Below, piece after piece: positions 28,790 through 37,228 of a DNA stretch of 44,114 nt. Origin of the DNA: Methanobacteriota archaeon (lineage in GTDB: Archaea; Methanobacteriota; Methanobacteria; Methanobacteriales; Methanobacteriaceae); the NCBI GenBank assembly GCA_023436175.1, contig JAEZKE010000147.1:1-44114 (forward strand), read 5' to 3'. Every line of letters begins with the position of its first letter. Position 1 is the first letter of the stretch. The position numbers were made by a program, and so were the translations under genes. The notes beneath the pieces were generated by a model. That model did no database searches, was not told where the DNA came from, and worked only from the letters and a program-made list of their open reading frames with translations.

Positions 28790-29938
28790 TTATGCACTCC
28801 ACATAGCATCTTCAAGAAGGTTAATCTCACATTGTAAATCTATAATATTTGTTCTTCCCCTACCTCTACCCCTGGAGATTGTTTTAGTTGAAATAAGTCC
28901 TAACATTTCTAATTCATTTATAAAGTCAAAAATTCGCCTATAAGACACAGAATCTCCTTTAGAAACTTCTTTATAAACTTCATAGAGTCTTCCAGATGTT
29001 ATTTCTTCTTTCCTCTTTGTAAGGTAAAGTAATGATTCTAAAACTTTCTGCTGCTGGCTTGGCAAAGTCATTATAATATCAGTGACTTTATTATGCTCAA
29101 TATGGTCTTTTGCTTCTCTTACATAATCTTCGAAAACTATGTCAGAATTCTTTTCATCTGCAAGTTCGCCCGAAGTCCTGAGAAGGTCCAGAGCATATCT
29201 AGCATCTCCTTCCTCTTTTGCTGCAAGAGCTGCACATAATGGAATCACATCATCGTTTAAAACATTGTCTATAAAAGATAACGCTGCCCTTTCTTCTAAG
29301 ATATCAACAAGTTGTTGAGCGTTGTATGGTGGGAACACAATTTCTCGATCACGTAAACTGCTTTTTACCCTTGGCTTTATGAATTTTTTAAAATCAACAT
29401 AGTTGCTTATAGATGCAATTGCAACGTTTTCAGTTCTTGTAAGAGTATAAAGAAGACCATCACCATCATTTTTCAATAATATATCTATTTCGTCAAGAAG
29501 AATAATCAAAATAAGGTCCTTTCCAAACACATTCTTTTTAAAAAGATTCCTGAAAGATTGTATCACTTCAGCTTTTGTCCAACCCCTGTACGGAACGTTC
29601 TGACCCATTTGCTGACATAAATGAGCTATAACCTGATATTCAGTTGTGTAATCAGTACATCTTACATATTCTACCCTTACATTAACGTTTTTATCTTTCG
29701 CCACCTGTAATAATTGTTTCTTTGCAAATTTAACTACCGCTGTCTTTCCAGTACCTGTCTTACCGTAAATAGTTATATCGGGAGGAGTAACGCTGTTTAA
29801 AGCTTCAATCCAATATTTAGCAACAGATCGGATCTGTTCTTCACGGTGAGGTAATTTATCAGGTAAAAATCTATGATCCAAAAATTTTTTGCACTTAAAA
29901 ACCGTATTTTTTTCACCGAGTTCTTCAAATATGTTCAT
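28790..29938 (-). CDS. cdc6: Orc1/Cdc6 replication initiator
   Basis: 382-residue AAA+ initiator that binds ORB elements and recruits MCM. Walker A GKTGTGKT (residues 59-66), Walker B LLDEID (148-152), sensor 1 SISNYVDF, and the sensor-2/arginine region KPRVKSSLRDREI are visible; a winged helix occupies about residues 290-382 (including RGRGRGRTNI). GTG at 29947 is in frame, but the ATG at 29938 gives MNIFEELGEK, as I recall for Methanothermobacter Cdc6-1. It lies directly beside the ORB array, the usual archaeal initiator-origin linkage. Confidence 0.96.
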   Translation of the reverse strand: MNIFEELGEKNTVFKCKKFLDHRFLPDKLPHREEQIRSVAKYWIEALNSVTPPDITIYGKTGTGKTAVVKFAKKQLLQVAKDKNVNVRVEYVRCTDYTTEYQVIAHLCQQMGQNVPYRGWTKAEVIQSFRNLFKKNVFGKDLILIILLDEIDILLKNDGDGLLYTLTRTENVAIASISNYVDFKKFIKPRVKSSLRDREIVFPPYNAQQLVDILEERAALSFIDNVLNDDVIPLCAALAAKEEGDARYALDLLRTSGELADEKNSDIVFEDYVREAKDHIEHNKVTDIIMTLPSQQQKVLESLLYLTKRKEEITSGRLYEVYKEVSKGDSVSYRRIFDFINELEMLGLISTKTISRGRGRGRTNIIDLQCEINLLEDAMWSA

Positions 29939-29963
29939 ACTGACCACTTATTTATCGTTAAAA

Positions 29964-29994
29964 GAAGCTTTTAATTTATAATACTTCAAGCTTC
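29964..29994 (-). promoter_or_regulatory. cdc6 promoter framed by an inverted repeat
   Basis: A TATA-like TTATAAATT (minus strand, about 29973-29981) sits in the centre of GAAGCTT (29964-29970) and AAGCTTC (29988-29994), a perfect 7-bp inverted repeat. An ORB in reverse orientation follows at 30019-30029. Binding at either would affect cdc6 transcription (inference). Confidence 0.5.
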
Positions 29995-30084
29995 AAAAGA
30001 ATGATCGAAAAATATCAATACACTTGAAATCTTTCTCTAATAAATTAGATTGTCATTCAACTAATATAAATGTTCAAAGAGAGA

Positions 30085-30822
30085 GGTGCATTTCAAGTGT
30101 AAAATAATAAATTCGTTCTTATTAGTATTACAAAGCCTCAAAAAAAGACATGCATTTCAAGTGTAAACAAATTAGAAATTAAAATTTTCATTTTAACAAG
30201 GGACATGCATTTCAAGTGTAAAAAACATTTTGAGGCAAGAACCTCCAATTAAATGTAATAATTAAAAAAATAAATGTATTAATTAATTATCGAATTAGGT
30301 TATACTATCTTTAAAATAAAATATAATTAATTAAAAAGCATATTTTTCTAATGAAACGATTTTAAGTTATATTTAACAAATTTAAGCAATTTTGATAGAT
30401 TTTTTAGATCAAATTTAATGTGGAGATAATGAGACATAAGTTTCAAGTGTAATTAAACAAGTCCAGTATAATTTTGAAATTTATCATTTTGTAAGGGACA
30501 TGTATTTCAAGTGTAACATTAGATTCCACAATTTAGCGAAAATTTTATGCATAGTGCCATTTCAACTGTATCAAATGCACAATGATCATTGATAAAATTA
30601 GGATAATGTAAATTCACGTGATATTTCAAGTGTAATTATAGCAGGAAGTTAATGATTGGATATAGACTTCAAGTGTAAGTCAAATAAGCATAGTATTAAC
30701 ATAATATATGTGATATTTCAACTGTAATTTCAAGGCAGGGATCTAATGATTGAAAATAAAAATTTCAAGTGTAAATTTTAAACCATAGATCTAGTGATTG
30801 GATATAAAGATTTCAAGTGTAG
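30085..30822 (+). repeat. cdc6-proximal ORB array, forward orientation
   Basis: ORB cores start at 30091, 30155, 30210, 30441, 30505, 30560, 30624, 30667, 30716, 30763 and 30811. The spacings 64 and 55 bp occur twice (30091/30155/30210 and 30441/30505/30560), and the DNA around 30190-30222 and 30485-30517 is similar, so the block is a segmental duplication. Several copies have the extended flank GGGACATGCA or close to it. The last five units are spaced 43-49 bp. Confidence 0.85.
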
Positions 30823-31907
30823 ATTGAGGATTAATTATAAATTCACAGTATATAAACGACAAATCAAATACAAGTTTAAATTATAAAATTATGAGTATTT
30901 CAAAGGTGTATTTTCAAAAAAAACAATTATAAAGTTATATTAATATAAAATATCGTTAAATTTTTAAGTTTAATCATTCAAAGGTCATTTTAAACTTAAA
31001 ATAGTATAATAACCTTATTTAAATCATGGAAATTATGTTTATACATAATGTATTTTAAACGTGATTTCAAATTATAAATCTATATTATTGAAAATAACTG
31101 CAATATTTCAAATGTAATTTCAAATTGAATTTTATTGCAATTAGAATATTTCAAGTGATTCCAAACTGTGAATCTGATTAAATATATTTTAAATGTAAAA
31201 CCGGAAACAGATTAATAGAATAAATCTGGAATTGCTGATAAACGAGTATTTCCAGTGCAAATCAAAATATATTGAGTTAAGTGTCACTAAGAAAAATTTT
31301 AAATTATGTCTATTGATATAACAGTAAAAGTTCAAGTGTAATTTAAAGTTCTAAGTTTATCAATGGCAGAAAAATTTTTTTCATTGATTTACGGATCTGC
31401 AATCTACTGAAATAGATGAACATTTTAAATATAAATCTAAACTATGGATTCTATTTGATTTAGAGAAGTATTTCAAGTGTAATTAAATGTAAAATATTAT
31501 AAATTACCTAAAAATAATTATAATTGTAATTTAAATGGTACATAAAGACGTATTTTATTCATTGGTAAAAAAAATAATATTATTTGGAAAATATTGAATT
31601 AAAAATAAATTAAGTCATATAGTTGTATTTTAAGTAAGTTAAATTATGTAGAGTCGTCCATCAAATTTCTACTGAAACGATCTTTAAGTTATATAACATG
31701 CGAAATATTTATTTCAATTGCAGTAAACACATTAAATACATAATTCAACGTTGATATTAGTTTTAATTACATTTAAATACATTGTAAGAATTATTTTAAG
31801 ATTATAATAGTATACAGAATAATAATTTAGGAATAAATATTTTAAATTGACTAAATATTAAAAAAGGCTTAATTTTAATTTTATCTTGCTTATTAAAACC
31901 ATTGCAG
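30823..31907. repeat. Sparse degenerate ORBs, left arm of the origin
   Basis: About 1.1 kb with scattered cores: 31106 (TTTCAAATGTAA), 31149, 31249, 31330 (GTTCAAGTGTAA), 31471 (exact) and weaker forms such as 31712. No ORF of coding character is present. It looks like an older, decayed part of the same array. Confidence 0.6.
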
Positions 31908-32009
31908 TTACAGTTGAAATATAACTTCATTTATTTAAATTTTTAAATTGCAGTTATTTACTTAATATATTCAACTTAATTTGAATAAATTTTATTAATT
32001 TATACTTGA

Positions 32010-32109
32010 GAATCAACTATTGATATCAAACTAAATAAAAGAGTTAAATTTACAGTTGAAACAGGACCCTATTGGTTTTAGAGTTTATAGCATAATTTTA
32101 CACTTGAAA
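32010..32109. repeat. Inverted duplicated block A, left copy
   Basis: About 100 bp matching the reverse complement of 35058-35157 with roughly six mismatches. It includes the shared segment GGACCCTATTGGTTTTAGAG. It spans two ORB units. Confidence 0.85.
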
Positions 32110-32125
32110 ATCAACTGCAGAGAGT

Positions 32126-32199
32126 TTGAACCTGATAAAGCTGTTACACTTGAAATTTAATCATTATCTATTTTCAATTGATAAAACTGTTAAATTTAC
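32126..32199. repeat. Inverted duplicated block B, left copy
   Basis: 74 bp matching the reverse complement of 35163-35236 with a single mismatch (32140). It contains one exact ORB and the beginning of the next. Confidence 0.88.
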
Positions 32200-32359
32200 A
32201 CTTGAAATATGATTATCACCTATTTAAAGATATAATTACAGCTTTACATTTGAAACATAATTAGCACTTATCTCCAGATATAATTATAACTTTACACCGG
32301 GGAAATATAATTATCATATATTTAAAGATATTGTTGCAAATTTACACTTGAAACGCTTG

Positions 32360-33370
32360 TTATTAATGAAATAAAAAAAAATCAATTAATATATTTTATT
32401 AATCCAGTATAAATCATGTTAAAAACTTTGATTTTGATATTTAACATATTACCAACACTTCCAGTGTAAATTTGCGTTGTTAATTTTTTGATAAATTCAT
32501 GTTTAAAAAGAAATTTTATGTGTAAATCTAATTGTTAAATTTATACTGGTGCTTAATTCCTGCTTAAAGACTTTAAGTATTTATAAATACAATTATGATA
32601 ATTTTCAGCTCTGTAAAATATAAATATTCTCTATTATTTTACTGTATAATCCATAGCAATACAAACTCAAGTTTAAATAAGAAAATATTTGAATTAATTT
32701 GAGATCAAAGATACATATTGTAAAAATTAGATATATCAATTCTTTTTGTGATATTATGACCAAATCAGGTTATAATTCATGGTATAAATCTCAATTAAAT
32801 CAATTTTATATTTGACAGATGTAGCTCTATAATATTATAATTAAATGAATATAACTTAATTTATATGCGTATAACTAATTTTAAATGCTTTAAATTTATA
32901 TATATGTTTTAAAATAAATCCATTTGAAAATTAATTTCACTTGATAGTTTTTTATCATTATAAAATGCTTTAAATTAATTTAAATATTTTATTACTGTTA
33001 GAATATAATATAACATACATTTCAAATGTAAAATGTAGTTTAATTACCTGAAAAACTAATCATATCGTATTTCATTTTTAAATAAGTCATAATACTGCCT
33101 TTACATGATCTAAACATGATAATTAATTTTATTTTTTATCATATAGATTTTTATAGAATTTAAAAACTTCAAATTTGGTTATTATAGCTCATTACTCTGT
33201 TAATATACTATAATAAAATAGATTGCTTTAAAATGATTATAAAATGATTTTATGCTAGTTAAATTGCTAATTATGTATGTTACACCGGAATCAATAATCT
33301 GTTTAAAACACTTTTATGAAAAAAAGATATTAAAATCAATAAAAAATTTTAATTTTACAAAGCTTATTCT
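32360..33370. other. AT-rich origin core, candidate duplex unwinding element
   Basis: About 1 kb almost free of good ORBs (only TTTCAAATGTAA at 33020 and weak forms at 32458 and 33280) and made of long A/T tracts. It follows the reverse-polarity iteron array. Extended reverse ORBs ending TGCATGTCTT lie at its right edge (33374 and 33427). Its role as an unwinding element is inferred. Confidence 0.5.
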
Positions 33371-33373
33371 ATA

Positions 33374-34041
33374 ATACACTTGAAATGCATGTCTTACTTA
33401 CTAAAAATTACTTTTTAATAAATTATTTACACTTGAAATGCATGTCTTGGTTTGTAATATATGATCTAAAAAATAATCATCCATTTTTTGTACATATTTT
33501 TGGTACTGGATCTCTCTTAAACCAGTTACATTTCAGGTGTATTCTATCAAACGCTTGTTTAACATTAAATCCAATGTTTAACTCCATAATTATACTTTTA
33601 TAAATAAATTTAAGATTTTGTTTAATTTAAAACATTTTAACTGAAATTCAATTGTATTTTCTTATTTTTGCAATATACCTAGGTTATTTTGTTTTTGACC
33701 ACAATTTCAACTGTAAATAACTGTTATACTTAATCCATTATTTGGTTAAAATAATGCTTTTATAATTATATTTTTAAATTTATTCACGTTTTAAACATCT
33801 TACTATAATTTCAACTGTAATTATATTATAATCTTGTATTTTAAGTGTAATTTCAGCTGTATCTTATTTTATCATATATTAAACTTAACATATATTCTAA
33901 AATATTTCATAGTTAATTTTGAATTATGATTCCAACTATATATTATCACTAATTTATTTTAAACTATAATTTAATTAATAAAGACAGATAGCAGCCAAAA
34001 TTAAATTATATTATAATTTAAGGCCATAATTTCAACTATAT
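33374..34041. repeat. Central ORB cluster
   Basis: Two extended reverse ORBs (33374-33385 and 33427-33438, both followed by TGCATGTCTT) face forward variants at 33531, 33715, 33809, 33839, 33851 and 34030. The polarity switch near 33.5-33.7 kb coincides with the midpoint of the two inverted iteron arrays. Confidence 0.65.
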
Positions 34042-34045
34042 TACT

Positions 34046-34162
34046 TTATAACTTTAATTTTGATTTTAGATAGGTCATTGTTTCCTGGTCTGTAACATTT
34101 TCAAGCATGTAATAAACAACTAATCGTGTTTTTATTGTTTCTATTTTAATAAATAATTCCAT
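34046..34162 (-). CDS. Possible 38-residue microprotein inside the origin
   Basis: Reading from ATG at 34162 gives MELFIKIETIKTRLVVYYML followed by ENVTDQETMTYLKSKLKL, with a natural amino-acid balance and an amphipathic C-terminus, unlike the other short frames here. The frame stays open upstream to 34246, but that part reads through an ORB (34171-34182). No Shine-Dalgarno is visible. It could be a real small protein or a remnant; no homologue is recognised. Confidence 0.28.
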   Translation of the reverse strand: MELFIKIETIKTRLVVYYMLENVTDQETMTYLKSKLKL

Positions 34163-34395
34163 GACATACATTTCAAGTGTAATATCCATTTTATTTATTG
34201 CTACAATATTTTTCCATGAATTGTAAGTTATATAATAAAAAATCAATAAAAATATGTGAATTAAGTATTTATAAATTATATAGATATGTTGTACGTTATA
34301 AGTAAATATAAAAACATATTATGGGTTGTATTCCATATTTTGCATGTTAAAATCAAAAATAAGGGATTTATATGTTTTAAAAATAAGTTTGATAA

Positions 34396-34884
34396 TTATA
34401 CATACATATTATCCTGCTGAATGCTTTCCTGCCCCTCTTCTCCAAGTCCAAATTCTCTTTGTATTTTCCAGATCCCCTGTAGCTTTGCCCTGAAGATCTT
34501 TTTTACAGTTGAAATTAACCTGTCCTTGTTTAACCCGTCTTCAAAAATTTCTTCTGTAATTACAAAATCCTGCAAAATATTATCTGGATGCTGAAGCTGG
34601 AAATCAACAAACTGATTATTCAAGAGGAACCTTATATCCCATATAAAATCCTCTCTTTTTTTATTAGATAATTTTTTAATCTCGTTTTGATGTTCTGGAC
34701 TTACGTTAGTTGCACATGCAATTAAAACCATGTCCTCTTTTCCTTTTGGTTGGATAACATCTAATACATGGCCTTCAGGGTAATTTATTATAAAATGAAA
34801 ATTTGTGTTTTCATCTGGAACTTTTTGTCTGAAAAGGCCTTCATCAGAGAGCCATTTTTGAACTTTATTTTGAATTTTTGACAT
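34396..34884 (-). CDS. DUF2299-like protein encoded within the origin
   Basis: 162-residue soluble protein resembling DUF2299 (recalled): VQKWLSDEGLFRQKVPDENT, then FHFIINYPEGH, DVIQPKGKEDMVLIACATNV, and a C-terminal basic/acidic tail (GLGEEGQESIQQDN). Its ATG has GGTG 8 bases upstream. It is the only convincing gene in 6.2 kb of origin DNA. An ORB (TTTCAAATGTAA, 34904-34915) lies 20 bp before the start codon, and an ORB variant (TTACAGTTGAAA, 34503-34514) is within the coding sequence. Function unknown. Confidence 0.72.
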   Translation of the reverse strand: MSKIQNKVQKWLSDEGLFRQKVPDENTNFHFIINYPEGHVLDVIQPKGKEDMVLIACATNVSPEHQNEIKKLSNKKREDFIWDIRFLLNNQFVDFQLQHPDNILQDFVITEEIFEDGLNKDRLISTVKKIFRAKLQGIWKIQREFGLGEEGQESIQQDNMYV

Positions 34885-35057
34885 TTTTTAACACCTACTT
34901 GCATTTCAAATGTAAAATCGTACTTCAATGGTATACCCATATTTAATCCATGCTTAAAAAATCTATTTATTATATTAAAATTTGTCTACCTGGAATGTTT
35001 AATGAAATATAATTAATTTGAATCTATTTTTCTTATTTTATTTTGTTATAACAAACA

Positions 35058-35157
35058 TTTCAAGTGTAAAATTATGATATAAACTCTAAAACCAATAGGG
35101 TCCTGTTTCCATTGTAAATTTAACTCTTTTATTTAATTTGATATCAACAGTTGCTTC
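35058..35157. repeat. Inverted duplicated block A, right copy
   Basis: Reverse complement of 32010-32109 at about 94% identity by eye. It begins with an exact ORB. Confidence 0.85.
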
Positions 35158-35162
35158 TCAAC

Positions 35163-35236
35163 GTAAATTTAACAGTTTTATCAATTGAAAATAGATAATG
35201 ATTAAATTTCAAGTGTAACAGTTTTATCAGGTTCAA
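35163..35236. repeat. Inverted duplicated block B, right copy
   Basis: Reverse complement of 32126-32199 with 73 of 74 bases matching. A more diverged direct copy follows at about 35615-35690. Confidence 0.88.
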
Positions 35237-35736
35237 TCTTCTACAGTTGGCTTTCAAATGTAAAACCATAATCTATAGTCTAATGTTGAATTTAAATGTA
35301 AAGTTAGTAATATTACTTGGTTTAATGCATTATAATTAGATTTAAGTGTAATATTTTGTTGGATTATGTTGATCGAGTATTTTTCAAGTGTAAAATCACC
35401 ACAAACCTGTTGAAATGAGCTGAGTTATGCTTCAAGTGTAAGTTTAGTCTTTTTGTTATATTTATCATATAATGACCAATTTTTAAATGTAAATCAACAA
35501 AAATTATTGGAATTAAGATGAATAGATGCATTTCAAGTGTAAACTTTCAAATATGACCTTTAAAATTAGTAGAGTTATGTTTCAAGTGTAAATTTGGCAA
35601 TTTATCCATTTAAAAATAGATGATAATTATATCTCAAGTGTAGCAGCTTTATCAGGTTCAATCTTTCGCAGTTGGCTTTTGAGTGTAATTTTGGTGATTT
35701 TATTAAATTTGATCTTATAAAGACTTTCAAGTGTAA

Positions 35737-36181
35737 ATTCTTAGCTTGAAACATTTGATTTAATTTAATCAACTCAATATAAAAACAACTTATTTAAGCT
35801 TAGTTTGAACGGTTTATTTTCAACTGTAAAATTCAGCTTGAATTATTTACACTTGAAATATAGGTTGTACCTTTCAAATGCAAATATTGTGAAAATTTAT
35901 CAATGGTTTAAATGAATGGAATTGAATTTTGATGTAAAATTTTAAATTAATATGATAGAATTGATATTCAAGTATAAAATACATTTTTTTGTTTATTTAA
36001 TAAACTAAATTCAAATTTAATTTTTCTAAAAGCAAAATGCGACAATTATATTCCTGTTATAATTATATTATTATAATGAAATATTTTAAAGTCATTAATG
36101 AAATCTTATCTTAAAATGATTCTTGATGAACATCTATACTCACTTATGAAAATTTATTTGATAATAATCTAGAGGAATTTC
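35737..36181. other. Right edge of the origin, upstream of cbiB
   Basis: ORB density falls: forward TTTCAACTGTAA at 35818, an exact reverse ORB at 35847, and weak forward forms at 35872, 35926 and 35966. The cbiB promoter lies in the last 150 bp. No ORF is seen. Confidence 0.6.
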
Positions 36182-37108
36182 ATGTATCTTCAACTAACTC
36201 TCTTTATAATCATAATCGCACTAATTATCGATGTTATATTCGGCGAGCTGCCCACAAAAATACATCCTGTAGTCTGGATGGGAAGATTAATAGATCTCCT
36301 CAAGGAATATTTGATCAACTACCGAAGTAAAATTTCTGGAATAATTCTAACATTCTGCATTGCACTGATTTTTACACTTGCAACATATGTCTTACTCCAT
36401 CTGTCAGCATTCAATTACATAATTTACATCTTAGTTTCCTCAGTGATTCTATCAACTACATTTGCAATTAAGACCCTATTAACTTCTGCAGAGAATATGA
36501 AAAATGATATAGATCATAATATTGAAAAAGCGAGACAATCCATGTCATATCTTGTAAGTAGAAACACAAAGGAGCTTAATGAAGAAGATTTAATATCTGC
36601 GACAGTAGAAACATTAACAGAGAACATTACAGATTCTGTTATAGCCCCTTTATTTTATGCATTTATATTTGGAGTTCTTGGAGCAGTTGTATACAGGGTT
36701 ATAAATACACTTGATGCTATGGTGGGTTATAAAACACCTGAAAAAATAAAAATAGGGTGGTTTCCTGCAAAGTTAGATGATGTTTTAAATTTTATACCTG
36801 CAAGAATTACAGGGATCCTTGTTATAACTGCAGCCCTGTTTTTAAGGTTAAATTGGAAAAATGCATATAAAATAATGAGAAGAGATGCAAGAAAACCAGA
36901 TAGTCCAAACTCAGGATTTTCAATGGCTGCAGCAGCAGGTGCACTTAATATTAAGCTTGAAAAAATAGGTTACTATAAAATTGGAGATGATTTAAGTCCG
37001 TTAACAACTGATAAAATTACAGAAGCTGTTTTACTGACTAAAATAACAATTTTACTCTTTATTTTAGTTGCATCAGTCGTATTTGGGATTGTTATGGCAT
37101 TACTATAA
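36182..37108 (+). CDS. cbiB: Adenosylcobinamide-phosphate synthase CbiB/CobD
   Basis: Membrane enzyme of 308 residues attaching the aminopropanol-type side chain to adenosylcobyrate in cobamide synthesis. Family hallmarks: DVIFGELPTKIHPVVWMGRLI near the N-terminus, VSRNTKELNE, NTLDAMVGYKTP, and RDARKPDSPNSGFSMAAAAGAL. About five transmembrane helices. AGAGGAA precedes the ATG. It is the first gene on the right side of the origin; with cbiG and the CobT-like gene it marks cobamide synthesis, essential for the methyltransferase of methanogenesis. Confidence 0.94.
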   Translation: MYLQLTLFIIIIALIIDVIFGELPTKIHPVVWMGRLIDLLKEYLINYRSKISGIILTFCIALIFTLATYVLLHLSAFNYIIYILVSSVILSTTFAIKTLLTSAENMKNDIDHNIEKARQSMSYLVSRNTKELNEEDLISATVETLTENITDSVIAPLFYAFIFGVLGAVVYRVINTLDAMVGYKTPEKIKIGWFPAKLDDVLNFIPARITGILVITAALFLRLNWKNAYKIMRRDARKPDSPNSGFSMAAAAGALNIKLEKIGYYKIGDDLSPLTTDKITEAVLLTKITILLFILVASVVFGIVMALL

Positions 37109-37228
37109 TTTAATACCTAAATTCTTTTTATAAGTTTATTTACTTGTTTATATCATTTAAAAATATAGTAATATTAATTTTTAGGGATTATTCTATTAAA
37201 AGATTATGCGGCACATATTTTCGCCTGT

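Larger units (their letters stand above)
32000..32353 (-). repeat. Regular ORB iteron array, reverse orientation
   Basis: Eight ORB cores in the TTACACTTGAAA orientation start at 32000, 32050, 32098, 32144, 32196, 32244, 32292 and 32342, with intervals 50, 48, 46, 52, 48, 48 and 50 bp. Four are exact; the others carry 1-4 changes. The DNA between cores is also related from unit to unit, so this is a true tandem repeat of about 49 bp. Confidence 0.88.
35058..35736 (+). repeat. Regular ORB iteron array, forward orientation
   Basis: Fifteen ORB-type cores start at 35058, 35106, 35155, 35207, 35252, 35290, 35340, 35382, 35430, 35481, 35531, 35580, 35632, 35677 and 35725. The mean interval is 47.6 bp (range 38-52). 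Six are exact TTTCAAGTGTAA. Inter-core DNA is related between units; the segment around 35207-35260 recurs at 35632-35680. Polarity is opposite to the 32.0-32.35 kb array. Confidence 0.88.
29948..36181. other. Chromosomal replication origin (oriC) with massive ORB array
   Basis: About 6.2 kb next to cdc6, extremely AT-rich and nearly gene-free. By eye it holds 15 exact forward TTTCAAGTGTAA cores, 6 exact reverse TTACACTTGAAA cores, 7 TTTCAACTGTAA variants, 5 TTTCAAATGTAA variants and many weaker forms. This core is the ORB/mini-ORB sequence described for M. thermautotrophicus Cdc6-1. Polarity changes along the region: forward (30.09-31.48 kb), reverse (31.9-33.44 kb), forward (33.7-35.74 kb). 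The AT-rich stretches between arrays are candidate unwinding elements. Confidence 0.9.

Noticed and set aside
33385..33603. 72-codon forward frame inside the origin
   Set aside because: It runs through two ORB elements, has no ribosome binding site and reads as random AT-rich translation (many Phe, Leu, Asn, Ile).
30091..35736. CRISPR array interpretation of the regularly spaced repeats
   Set aside because: The repeated core is only 12 bp, the spacing varies, orientation switches, the inter-core DNA is itself repeated, and no cas genes are present. ORB elements beside cdc6 explain it.
36372..36383. ORB-like TTACACTTGCAA inside cbiB
   Set aside because: One mismatch in a coding sequence without the extended flank; probably chance.
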